A stretch of 64,000 bases of DNA, taken from contig JAOVFP010000014.1 of the NCBI GenBank assembly GCA_025738555.1, forward strand, positions 1,922,001-1,986,000, read 5' to 3'. The DNA comes from Cyathus striatus. Its lineage: Eukaryota > Basidiomycota > Agaricomycetes > Agaricales > Nidulariaceae. Below the pieces are notes generated by a model that was not told where the DNA came from, searched no databases, and worked only from the letters and a program-made list of their open reading frames with translations. Every line of letters starts with the position of its first letter. The stretch's first letter is position 1. The translations under genes were made by a program, and so were the position numbers. Positions 46,865 to 57,959 of the stretch are shown one piece after another.

Positions 46865-49403
46865 GTAGAATGTTACGACTGGTGATCGTGTTTAGATTGT
46901 AGTAATCTATCGTTTCATGTTATTCCAGCCTTCTTCTTATACTCTTCAAGGAGTTCTTTTGCATTCTCCAGATATCCTTCATGTACCCATTCGTCTTTGG
47001 CTGACGAATATCCTTTCCATCGGATTCTATATTTAGTTAATGGTTCCAATTTCTGATTTTTTTGTTTCTTCAGAGTCCGATGTCCAACGATCGCTTCTAT
47101 TTCCCATTCGGGTTCTCCTTCTATAAGTTCTGGAGGTGGTTCTAGAAAGTTCTTCCCATAAACAGATGTTTCTTTATATGGCTTTAGAAGCACAGTATTA
47201 AAGATGTTATGAATGGTCCATTGTTCTGGGAGTTCTAGTCTGTATGTGTATGGGGCAAGTTTTTCGATGATTTTGAAAGGTCCTTCTCGTTTTGGGGCCA
47301 TTTTTCTGGGGGGGTAGGCGATATCGGGATTTTTGTTATCCGGCCATACTGGATCTCCAACTTCATATTTTGTAAAGCCATGTTTCTGGGCTTCAGAAGT
47401 TTTTTGTTGGGCTATTCCGATAAGTGCCTGAGCTTCTTTTCGTGCTTCTTCTATATCATCCAGTCATATGTCGATTTCCTTGATGTAAGTGGTGTCTTTA
47501 ACTGTTGGGGTTAGTACTGGTTCATATCCATGAATGAGGAAGAAGGGTGAATGTTTCGTAACGGAGTTGATCTGAGCATTTCTGGATATTTCTGCTTTGG
47601 GAATATGATTCACCCATTCGTGTTGTCTTGTGCTACAGAAGCATCAAAGGTAGGTTTTGATTTCTTGATTCATTCTTTCTGTTTGTCCATCAGTTTGAGG
47701 GTGATAAGCGGTAGATCCTTTCCATTTAATACGATGATGTTTGAGAATTGCTTGGAAAATTTCCACAGTGAATCATGGATTTCAGTCAGAAATGATGGCA
47801 TTTAGCCAACTGTATCTTCTGTAGATGGTTTCTCGAATTAATCTTGCCGTTCTTTCCGCGTTTAGTCCTTTCATAATGCAAGGTTGAAATATTACCCCCT
47901 TTGTAGATCCTTGGTCGACCACGACCAAAATAGCATCAAAGTCCTTGGATTTCGGTAAATCTGTGATGAAGTCCATGGAGATCTGAGAAAAGGGTTGTGT
48001 CATTTCTGGGGTTCTGATTGGATTTATTGGTGGTTTTGGTCTTCTATCATAATGCATTTGTTGACATGTTGCGCATCCTTCGACATAGTTTCTGATAAAA
48101 ACTCCCATTCCTGGCCACCAGTATTCCTTTTTGACTAGTTGTTCTGTTCCCCATTGTGCATGATGTCCTCCAGGTAAAGAATCGTGATGTAGTTCTATGA
48201 TTCCTTTTCGAAGTTCTTCATTTTCTGGAATGTATACTCTATTTTTGAAGAATATAATTCTGTCTTCTACTCGCCAATCTTCTAGTGCTGATCTGATTGG
48301 TGGTAAGTCTTTTGCTTCAATCGCTGAAAGAATGTTCTTTGCCAGTTTGTCATTGTTTGTTTCATCAATTACCAGATCTCTGAGTTCTGTTGCCATTAAA
48401 TTGATCGAGATATGTGTGTCAAGACGTTTGATAAACCAGTTGTCTGGTAGCATGATGACTCCTTGGTTTTCGAGGTCTTTTTCTGGCATGAAGTCGCAGT
48501 GTCGTGAAATTAGGTCGGCTTCCAGATTCTTTTTCCCAGGAATGTGTTGCATTCCTATATCGTAATTTGAAAGGAGTAAATGCCATCGTGCTTGTCATCG
48601 ATTCATTTTCTGGGGTTCCATATGATATTTCAAATTCTCATGATCTGAGAATAGAACTATCTGATTTGGGTGTCCTTCCAGAAGATGTCTCCAAGATTTG
48701 AATGCATGAACGATTGCATAGAGTTCTTTGTTGTAGATTTGGTAATTCCTTTTGGTGGCAGTAAACATGTGTGAAATGTATCCACATGGTTTCCAGAATC
48801 CATTTTCGTCTTCTTGTTTTAAGACAGCCCCTGTAGCGTAATCAGAAGAATCGACAAGTATGACAAAAGGTTTCTCCGGGTTTGGCATTCTAAGAATAGG
48901 TTCTCTTAAAAATGCTTGTTTGAGTTCTTCGAAGGATTTTTGTTGATCTTCTCCCCAGTTCCATGGTGTTCCGTTTCGAGTTAATCTGGCAATTGGTTCG
49001 ACCTTTCTGCTGTAATTATCGATGAATTGCCGGTAGAAGTTACAGAATCCCATAAATGATTGTACTTCTTTGACCTTTTTTGGTGCTGGCCAATCGGCTA
49101 TTCCAGCCAGTTTCTTGGGGTCCATGGCTATTTCATTTGGTCATATGATCATTCCTAAGTAATTGACTTCTTGGACTTCAAGTAGACATTTTTCTGGTTT
49201 TGCAAAAAGTCTGTTATCTCGGAGGATTTGAAGAACTTCTTGTGTGATTTGTTGATGAAGTTCTAGATCGTTCTTTGTGAAGATGAGTATATTGTCTAAA
49301 TATACTCGAACGAGTCCTCATGTAATGTAGTCTTCAAGGAGATGGTTGATCATTCTCATGAATGTAGCCGGTGAATTGCAGAGTCCGAAAAACATTACCA
49401 TGG

Positions 49404-49411
49404 GTCTGAAT
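49404..49411. repeat. 8-bp TSD of nested hAT MITE
   Basis: GTCTGAAT at 49404-49411 is repeated at 50145-50152 on the other side of the insert. Confidence 0.93.
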
Positions 49412-50144
49412 TAGTGTTGCCACGGCTCGGCTGAAAGCTGCTAGCCGTTTAAGCCAAGCCGAAAATAAGCCAAGCCAAGCTAATTTCATGGCTTCAGGGC
49501 TCATTTGAGGGACGGCTAAGAATTTAGCAGCTTGCTGCAGCTAAAAGCTGGCTAAGCCAGCGGCTTATCTACCTATTTCTCACATTTTATATGTTGTGTG
49601 ATTTTGTCAGCACATTTTGGTTGTTTGTAAGTATATACAACTGTAAATGTTGGAAAATGTCATTATATCGAAATATGTTCAGTTATGTGTGCAAACTACT
49701 TCCAAACTTTCTACTTAACATTGACTTAACACGTAATGATGTGCAACACGTGACAACATTGTGATCTAGTGTGACTTTAATTAAGTTCAGGTTCACGGCA
49801 CTGCAACTACTTAATCCTCCACCTCAGGCTTCATTGTTTCCAAGTATTTTGAGCTACAATGTCATTAATGACAAATATTCAGTTGTTGTAAATATTTAAT
49901 TCTCTATTTGCATACGTCTTTGCAGTGTATTTTAAGTAGAATACTTACATTTTCTATTATTATGACATTTGTTTAGAAACTAAAGAGAAATAGGTAACTT
50001 AGCCAACAGCTTAGCTGATTAGCTAGCCAAAGCTGACGAAGCCAAGCCATAGCTGTTCATTTCGGCTTCAAGCCAAGATATAAAAAGCCATTAGCTGATA
50101 GAAGCCAAGCCGTAGCCAAGCCGAGCCAAGCCGTGGCAATACTA
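49412..50144. mobile_element. Non-autonomous hAT element (MITE) inside gypsy RT
   Basis: The 733-bp insert has inverted ends TAGTGTTGCCACGGCT and, in reverse complement, TAGTATTGCCACGGCT, the hAT-type terminus, and an 8-bp TSD. Subterminal AAGCCAAGCC and GCTTAGCC words are dense at both ends and the middle is AT-rich. No transposase. Removing it restores the RT sequence between the fingers and palm. Confidence 0.92.
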
Positions 50145-51574
50145 GTCTGAATATGCCTCTTTTTGTGATGAAGGCAGCCTTTGATTGGTCTTCCGGTACT
50201 ATCTGAACCTTATTGTATGCCCTGTGGAGATCCATTTTTGTGAATAAATCGGCGTCCTTTAGATCTTCCATAAGTTGTTTGATATGGGGTAAAGGGTATT
50301 GATCTTTAATGGTTCCTTGATTGAGGTAACGATAGTCCTGGCATGGTCTCATGTCTTCCATGTCTTTTTTCCCAATGAAGAAGAATCCAGCAGTATTTTC
50401 AGCATCTGTGGAGTCAGGTTGAACTTCTTCAATATATCCTTTTCGAAGATTTTTGTCAATGAATTCATTCATTGCTTTATCTTCTCTGATACTGAGTGGA
50501 TATATTTTGCTTTTCTGGGGTTTGAAGTCTTCCTTCATTCGAATGTGATGATCCCATGGTCGTGAAGGTGGAAATTCTTCTGAGGTGTCCTTGTCGAATA
50601 CGTCTCTGTAATCCCTGAGATGTTCTGGTACCATCTTTTCAAAGGTTTTCTTGACCTTTTCGGGTTTGTGAGATAGCCGTTGTGAAATTGTCTGTTTTAC
50701 TCTGATAGGTATTCCATATTCTTCAAATAGGGGTTCCTTCGTTTCAAAAGATGTGCCTAGTCCGTGTTCCGTAAAAAGAGGATCTTCAATGTCTGTCAAG
50801 AAAGTTCGTAGATGAAGGCTTTCAATTGACGTGTCTATGATGTCTTCTTCGAATTCGTTTAGTTGCATCCAATATATTTCGATTGGATTCCAGTTGTCCT
50901 GTTTGGGTAAGTCTGGGATTTCAATCATCTTCTCATCGGGGATTCTTGTGTCCTCGAGAGGATACCTGTAATCTTGAGGGAGCGTTTCCATTTGCTCATT
51001 CTCTGATTCGTCGGGTATTTCTTCTATTGATGCCAGGTGTCCTGTTCGTTTAATTTCCATGGGTCGTTTCACCTTGTTAAGTTCGATCTTCATTCGAGTT
51101 ATTTTGATGGCTTGGGCGAGTACTCGTCCTAGTCTAAGTTCTTTGTCGATGTGGATCTGGTTAATTTGAAGTGTTCCTTTTCCCAATCGATTTTAGGATT
51201 GCTTCATCAGAGAAAAGGGTATCCCATAATGATTTCTTCTTTTCCAAGTCCAGAAAGATAAAATCAGGTCGGAATTTTGGCTGTTCCGATGTTGATTTGA
51301 TCTTCAACATAATGGGAAATATAACCTTTCTTGTTCATGGTGCCATCAGCATTTAGAACAGGAACTAGACTGCCAAGTTTTTTTGGAGTAAGTTTTAGTC
51401 TACTCGCTGTTGACTGACTCATGAAGTTTCCTCCTGCCCCAGAGTCAATCAGGGCAGGGACTGTTTCCGCTTTTGAAAATGAAACTGGTACTCACATCGT
51501 ATTTTGTTCTATGTTAGCTACAATTACATTTGATATAACAAGTGGAGGTCCTACTGTGGATTTTGTAGTCCTCC

Positions 51575-52957
51575 TTAGAGAAAACCCATGTCTTTGACTT
51601 CTTTGAAGGCTTTCGTCTTTTTGTCACCTTCGTCCATGTTTGCAAATACGGCTCGAATGTATTTGCAAGCATCTGATCCTTTCATAAATTTCGGGGGTTG
51701 GTTTGAATTTTGATATCCCCTGTTCTGGTTCGTGTTTGAGCTGGAGCTTTGGTTCCTGTTGGAATTTCCCTGGTGTTTCTCTGGGCAATCCTTGGACATG
51801 TGTCCTTTGTTTCGGCATTGGAAGCATCATCCTTCTTTCATTAATTGGGTTCTTTCTTCCACTGTGAGTCGATTAATATTGACTTCCATTCTATCCACAT
51901 CCATGGCAAATGGATCACATTGTTGTTGTTGTTGGGGTTGAGAGAGGATGGGTCTTCTTCCTTCTCTGTTTTGGTCGTAATGTACTCCTTCTCAGTAGTT
52001 TCGATCGAATCATCGGGCATCTGCCTTCCATTTGTCTAAAGTGGTCGGGACTTCTTTTTGTCCATAGACATGCTTTCTGAGTGGTTTGTTCAGACCTTGT
52101 TTGAAGTAGTCTGTTAATGTGTGGTCATCGTTTTGTTCGGAGAGTTCTTTGAGAATGTCGAACTCTGTAATATATTCATTGGCGGATCGTTTTCCTTGTT
52201 TGAGTTTTTGAAGTTTAAACCATGCTTCGTCTTTGGCGTCTACTGGGTCAAAGTTTTCTAAAAAAGATTTTTTGAAATTGAGCCAGCTTTCTATGTGTAG
52301 GGTTCCTGCATCGTTATTGAAGTATTGATTATACTTCATTTGTTTCCATGCTCCTGCAGTTCCTCCTTCAATGTAGGAGAGTGTGAATGACACTCTAGCC
52401 TTGTCAGTTTTGTATACTCCATCGTTGATGTATAGATAGAGTTCTACACTTCTGATCCAATCTTTAGATTTTCGTTTGTCGCCATTAAACGTAAATGGTG
52501 GATTAAGTTTAAGTTCTTTTGTATTTTCTGCATCATCAAGGTTCGTGTCTTGTCCAAAGTTTCCTGAGGGGTTTCCTCCTCCTCCTCCTCCTCCTCCAGA
52601 TCCACTTGGGAATCCAGGTGGTGGTCCACTATATCCTCCTGGGGGACCACTTGGTCCTTCTCCAGGGTTGGAATTTGATCGTTTCTTTCCTTCGATTCTA
52701 GCGGCTTTCATAGCCTCTAGAAGTTCTTCTTCAGCAATGTTTCTGGGTGTGTATACATCGGTTCTAGTTTGGTCTTCCATGACAATAGTTGCCATTTTTT
52801 CTGATGCTGTTTCGTAGTTTTCGGTTTCAGTATTTCTGCTACTGGGTGTCTGTTTCGGTGAGGCTAATATTTGCCTGAATAATTCTTGTGCTGCAGGTGA
52901 TATTACTTGTTCTGTTAAGGCAGGGTTCGTTTGCGTTGGTGTTGGTTCTTCTGACAC
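51575..52957 (-). pseudogene. gag: Gypsy gag (capsid and nucleocapsid)
   Basis: ATG at 52957, stop TAA at 51575-51577, about 460 codons. A Pro/Thr-rich start is followed by a Pro/Gly-rich linker with a poly-Gly run (about 52560-52590), then the capsid core with DKARVSFTLSYIEGG and FDPVDAKDEAWFKLQKLKQG, typical of Ty3 gag, and a CCHC knuckle CFQCRNKGHMSKDC. TGA at 52010-52012, 51992-51994 and 51827-51829 interrupt it, each where Arg fits. The pol frame lies at -1 relative to gag and begins at the gag end. Confidence 0.9.
51581..51587 (-). promoter_or_regulatory. Candidate -1 frameshift slippery heptamer at gag-pol junction
   Basis: The minus strand reads G GGT TTT in the gag frame, four bases before the gag stop, and fits X-XXY-YYZ. 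The downstream protease frame is exactly -1 relative to gag. Confidence 0.55.
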
Positions 52958-53224
52958 AATAGTCAGAGGTGTGATGGATGGTAAAGGTACTATTGGTCAA
53001 TTCAATAGTATTGGTCGTCTTTGTATGTTTGTAATTCATCTGGTTGGTTATTCAGTGATGTTTGCAAATGGGAAAGTGCTTCCTCCTTCAGGTGGCAATA
53101 CAACGATTTGTTGTTCCCTTTGTTCTTCAGAGTCAGAGTCAGAGTTGTGCCCAGTAGGGGCTCTCCACTGTCTGTAAGACATTGTGTGTTTCAATGTGCT
53201 GCACTGGATAGTGCAAGCATTTGG

Positions 53225-53238
53225 CAAGCTTCAGCTTT
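53225..53238 (-). promoter_or_regulatory. Self-complementary primer binding site (Tf1-type)
   Basis: Directly inside the 5' LTR, the plus-strand text CAAGCTTCAGCTT is the exact reverse complement of AAGCTGAAGCTTG within the LTR (53413-53425). No tRNA-type TGG start is seen. Tf1/sushi elements prime cDNA with the 5' end of their own RNA. Confidence 0.6.
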
Positions 53239-53768
53239 TGTTATGATTGTTGATATTCCGTAGAATAAAATCGTACAAGTCAAAGGTCACATGACTTAAC
53301 TGATCTGAAGAACAAGTTAAATCAGTTTCGAAGTAGTTCTCATTACAAGACAAGAAGCTTAAGTTGAAAACTTAAGTGTTCGAAGTCAAGTAAGAATCAA
53401 GTAGTATTCTTTAAGCTGAAGCTTGAGCTCTACTGCCCAAGTTCCTACTGTTTAAATACAAACTAGTTCATACTAATAATAAATAAAGTATGAGTCAAAG
53501 AAAGTATGTAAAAGACTGTGCATTAATAAGGCACAGTAAAGAAGTGTGAAAATAAGGTAAGTATAGTACAATGACTCAGACAAAGTCATAAAGAAGTAAA
53601 AATATGAGAAAAGTAAGTATAAATAAGTAATGACTCACATGTAGTCATTATGAGTCAAAAGTATAAATAACGCTGTGTAAAAGTAAAGATATTTGGCATC
53701 AATGGTCGTGCCAAACATATCAAAGTAAACTAATTGTAAACAAAAGAAAATAAAGAAAAATCATAACA
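53239..53768 (-). repeat. Gypsy 5' LTR with promoter
   Basis: Reading the minus strand, TATTTAAA (about 53450-53457) lies about 30 bp upstream of 53425, which would make CAAGCTTCAGC the RNA start. The LTR is followed on the right by the TSD CAAAT. Confidence 0.9.
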
Positions 53769-53773
53769 CAAAT

Positions 53774-54219
53774 GGGAAGGCACATAAAAAAATTATTATA
53801 TCTTGATACACAGATACTATTAGCTTATAATATTTTAACATAATGTACTACATATACGCTGCTTTATATATCTAAAATATCATGAGGAATCACACACAAT
53901 CATGACTTCTGTAGCCTATTTCTTACATTGCATGTCAAAATATAGTTGATGAATTAAACTGCATATATTAAACAAAGATGAATACATAGACAAAATTTAA
54001 AAATGTTCAGTGCAGCGAGTAATGCACCACATTTTAATTGATTCATGAACACTTCTCATTCTGTGTGAGAAAAATGTTTGTTTACCATCACTTTTGGCAA
54101 GCATGTGTATAGTGTGATCAAGGGACATTCAAGTTCCTAGGCGTGGCAGGTTTCCCTTTAATTTTAAACCGTAATTTGGAGCAAGGGGTGTCAGATCTTT
54201 CGATCCAAGACATGTATTA
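53774..54219. other. AT-rich flank, nothing recognised
   Basis: No open frame, repeat or motif of note. Confidence 0.4.
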
Positions 54220-55262
54220 GGTAAGGGGGTAGGAGGACCCTCGAAAATGACCATAAAGGCATGATCCCAGCACCAGTGGTTTTGTCTGGTAAATTTTTGA
54301 GCGATCTTGGAAAAAATGTCCCCAAGGGATCAAGCCTCCGAAAATTTCTGTAAATTTGTCTAAAATATGGATCAGGCCTCCCATAGCCCTAAATTTGTCT
54401 GAAAATGGGATCAGCCCTCAAATTTCACTCAAATTTTGCACCCACTGCAGTGTGAAGGCGCTGCAGTGTTTAGACTTCAATAACTTTAGTTTATGAAGGA
54501 TTAGATTATATATAGATACAATATATAGTAGGTAGTATTGTAATAAGCAATAACTTATTGCTTTCAATCCCTACATGCACCTTCTTCCTCTGCCATGATA
54601 TCTTCAGTGTGCTTGCTAGCAACTTTTTGCGATTCACTGAGCTTCCTGTAAAGTTGTTTATCAATATCTTCTTCAAGTCTCAACCTGGTATTGGCATTGA
54701 AAAGTATTGGAGCAGCTGAAAGGCATGATAAGAAAGCCAGAGATGGGATATTACCATACTGCTGGGTTTGGAAGCGAGTAGTTCTATCTGTGAGAGCAGT
54801 GAATATTAGAGGAAACGATGACAGCTGAACGCTGAGGGCGGGAGGAAAGAAAAAGTACAAAAAAGGTAACAGCACCATAACAACATGATTATTGGCTAAT
54901 TGTCCTCAACCAACACATCACAACACATGTTTCAATGCAATGTCTTGCTATTACTAATGTCAGGGGATAGATTAGGAGTTGAATTCAGTTACATCTGGTT
55001 ACACAAAATCAAAATTCTGCAAAAAAATTTTGAGCCATCCAACTGCTGGGCCACAACACATTATTTGTCTACAAGCCAGATCATACCATATCCTTTTTAC
55101 CCAAAAATGTCTTCAATTTTCCTCAAGGATTGCATCAAAATTCTCCCTCAAAATGTTTCTTTTGGATCAGGCCAGGCAGCCTGATGGCCACCAATTTGTC
55201 TCTTATGGGATCAGGGATTTACAGTCATTTCCGAGGGTCCTGGGGTAGGTGGGGGGTTCCCC
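54220..55262. mobile_element. Possible TIR element with TA duplication
   Basis: AGGACCCTCGAAAATGAC (about 54231) and the reverse complement of a near-identical text at about 55222-55240 sit near the two ends, with ATCCC words in both arms and TA flanking (54218-54219 and 55263-55264). Arms are imperfect. An open frame on the minus strand (54564-54878, with LFNANTRLRLEEDIDKQLYR) lies inside but is not recognised. Confidence 0.4.
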
Positions 55263-55264
55263 TA

Positions 55265-57778
55265 CAGACATAGTTTAGCCTTGTGGCATGGCAATATATG
55301 GCAGATGACTCACATCAAATTTGGCATCAAGACCCTCAACTGCCCTCAACCGAAGTCATAGAATTGCTTGAACATGATAAACGATGGGTGTATCAATGAG
55401 CTTTTCTTGAATTTGTGTGAGGATTGAATATTGAATATTGATGTCATTTCACCATGTTAGTACTTGAATTCTTATAAAAACTCTCTCTACTTCACATTTT
55501 CCAATAGACTTACTTGGATTTGATCTCCGAGTCACTGAGGTTGTTGACTCAAACAATATTCTAGCTTTGCACCACATATTCAAAATGCAATGAATCAGTG
55601 TTGCACTACTAGAATATTACTCAAGAACATGTTGACAACTTCAGGAAAGCTATTGGAGGTAAATTATAACTATCACGTGATGAACTATGGTGAGCTTGAA
55701 TACAATCTCGCTGCTGTGATTTACAAGGTTGGGTGGTGGTGCAGCGCTCTGTGCACTTCAAATCTCACCCATTTCGTTTTCTTCTTGCGTCTCAGTTCCT
55801 GACAAATGCCGGGATCTTCAACTTTGTATCTCCTGTGGCAAGCCAACTATGATGGATATTTCTATGAATATCAACTTTCAAGGGCTTGGTATTCCTGAAA
55901 CAATACACTAGTAGATCAGTGGACAAAAATGATATCTGCAATGTGCATCAAATGAAGAGTCTGCCTGCTACTCATGAAGCTCATGGTGAGCTAGCTAGGA
56001 GAGCAGGAACTGGAATAAACCTTTCCTTGTAATGGATGCGCATGGATTCAATACTCCCACTTTTGCTGGACCACTTGCTGCATCTTGATTCCCTCAACAG
56101 GCAGACGTCTGTTAGTCAGTGTGTTGTTCTGAGTGCTGTGGAGGAGATAACTCGAGGACATGTGGCGAGCATCGCACCTGAACTGGATAGAAAGTACTAC
56201 AAAACCCTAGAGTAAAGCAGTTAGTAGGATAACAGAATAATGAGAACTTAGCTTAGATGAATGGAATAGAACGCTGACACTTCCTGTCGACTTTGTAGCT
56301 CAATGGACTCAATATGCACGCGCAGAGTTAAAGTTCAAAAAGGGAGGTAAGATTTTCATGTAACACAACCCAAAGTATATACAGTAGCTGCCTGACCAAT
56401 GGATAGCACCACATGTACTCTCGCATTTCCAGAGCCCAGAAAAAGAATAAGGTATGCGAAGAAATACGAAATTGAGAGGCTAGAAGCAAATGATAACGAA
56501 AAGGGAAATATAGTAAAGGTAGAGTAATAGAAAGATAATAAGAGAATAGAGACCGTGTTTGATTAAATGAAAGTGAATAAGTCAACTCACCATGTTCGAT
56601 ACCCCTTGAACCAATGAATAACAATGGCAGCTCTCTCTTGACGTTACCACAGAGCACACAATGTTGGAGATGACAGCAACTACTCTCCCCAAAGTAGCAG
56701 CACAGTGGGCTAAGCTGCAAAACTCGACAACACATGGCTGGTGGCGGGGTGCACTGTCATCAGACACCAGCAGTCGGAGTATTGGACATGGGAGATCAAA
56801 ATAAAAGACCTAGACATATATTGTATCCAAAAAACGAGGGTGACGAATTTGTATAAAGAAAGAAAGAAAAAATGATCAAGTGGAAAAAATAATAAAATGA
56901 ACAGAATATAGTTATCCCAGCACCTCGACCCAACTCCCTGTCCATCCACCACTGAGAGTGTCACACGTTGAGGGTAAAGACCTGGTCACCATGTCTTGGC
57001 GGATGAAAACACCGGTCTTGAGGATAAAAAGGGTTCTTGAGAGGGTGTGAAACCCTAAGCCCTAATATCTTGAGGTGTCTGAAGGGTGCATAATGCCCGG
57101 AAAGTGTGACTATCATCTTGACATGCCTTGTGGATGAAAGCTTGAGGCCTAGAGGTAGAAAGGAACGAGGGAAGCAGTGAGTAGTAAGGAGGAGGAATAA
57201 CTGAGACACGTTGAGACACAAGCGAAACACAACAGCGCACAGGTGAGTCACATACTGTTTGGCAATGGCTTCCCTATGTTTGGTCAAACCGTGCCATGCC
57301 TCTGAGTTAGCACAATAAGAAAGATATGAGCAATAAAACCTAAGTGCGCTTGCACAACACTTTTGGGAGGCAAAGTAAGACAACAGAATTTAAGATATAG
57401 TAGGTTATAGTAAGTAGAAGTAGATAATTAAGGATAAAAGATGAAAGAAGTGGAGTGAATCAATTTATAAGTATCATACTGGGTTATACCAGTGTACCAA
57501 CTACTCCCTCCACAGTGCTGAGAGACAAGGGGGATGCAGGGGAATGCACCACATTTTGATGTATTTCAGTTCTGGCTCACTGATACTCTCATTTCACTTC
57601 GATACAGTGTCTCATTTCAACAGCCATGTGTTTTGCACACCTTGTCTACAGAAACACTTCATATTTTCAGTTATTTTCTAAATTAAATCTGTATATAAAA
57701 CATTGAACATATTATTATATACTTTCCGCTTGCTTTAACATATATGTACCATATCTACATTAAGTATTTACCTGTCTA
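55265..57778. other. Stretch with no confident gene
   Basis: Weak coding hints only. A 59-codon open frame from about 56036 (MRMDSILPLLLDHLLHLDSL) to TAA near 56215 and a following exon-like stretch ending in a GTAAGA donor at about 56346 could be gene remnants. Minus-strand open frames at 56328-57383 look like chance. No family motif seen. Confidence 0.3.
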
Positions 57779-57783
57779 AATAC

Positions 57784-57959
57784 TATTAGAAAACCTGGTT
57801 AAGGGTGCTTCTGGGTATCCTCAAGAGAAGTAGAGAGTAGAGAAAGTAAGCTTTGTCTTTGCAGGTAAGGAGTACAAACGACGTGCATACTAGCTAAAAT
57901 ACTCTATCAGAATATTCCATATCACATGACCACTGTGAGAGTGCAACCCAATTCTGACA
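57784..57959 (-). repeat. TRIM LTR, left copy
   Basis: 176 bp. It differs from the right copy mainly at CG/TG/CA sites (for example CGACGTGC against TGACACAC, ACATGACC against ACGTGACC), and its first bases have changed from TGTCAG to TATTAG. Confidence 0.85.

Larger units (their letters stand above)
46915..51577 (-). pseudogene. pol: Gypsy pol: protease, RT, RNase H, integrase, chromodomain
   Basis: Order on the minus strand: protease with ALIDSGAGGNF (about 51440); an N-terminal extension ending in the RT fingers (DYRYLNQGTIKDQYPLP, ADLFTKMDLHRAYNKV); the RT interrupted by the MITE at 49412-50144; the active-site motif read as YLDN instead of YLDD (Asn codon at 49291-49293); RNase H with FVILVDSSDYATGA and NKELYAI; integrase with an HHCC finger (HHDSLPGG, GCATCQQ) and DFITDLPKSKDF; and a chromodomain (IVGHRTLKKQ, YRIRWKGYSSAKDEWV) just before the stop at 46915. 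TGA at 51492, 51204, 51207, 49318, 49141, 48595, 47782, 47773 and 47464 all replace Arg. A one-base loss near 51185 shifts the frame after IDWEK. The chromodomain is thought to direct insertion to heterochromatin. Confidence 0.92.
45013..53768 (-). mobile_element. Ty3/gypsy chromovirus (Tf1/sushi-like), full length with nested insertion
   Basis: Two 530-bp LTRs (TGTTA...TAACA), a 5-bp TSD CAAAT, and on the minus strand gag, pol (protease, RT, RNase H, integrase, chromodomain) and an extra ORF before the 3' LTR. The length of 8756 bp includes a 733-bp hAT MITE in the RT. Fifteen in-frame stops, all TGA, and a mutated RT active site make it non-autonomous now. LTR identity of about 98% suggests a fairly young insertion, allowing for fast CpG decay. 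Confidence 0.95.

Noticed and set aside
52476..52817. Plus-strand proline-rich open frame opposite gag
   Set aside because: Antisense shadow of the poly-Gly/Pro linker of gag.
4351..53768. Reassigned genetic code (TGA read as arginine)
   Set aside because: The Harbinger genes and real gene ends use normal stops, LTR differences show the same CpG decay in non-coding DNA, and no such code is known in fungi.
56961..57383. 140-codon minus-strand frame
   Set aside because: No motif, low-complexity hydrophobic composition, overlapping alternative frames and no consistent intron chain.
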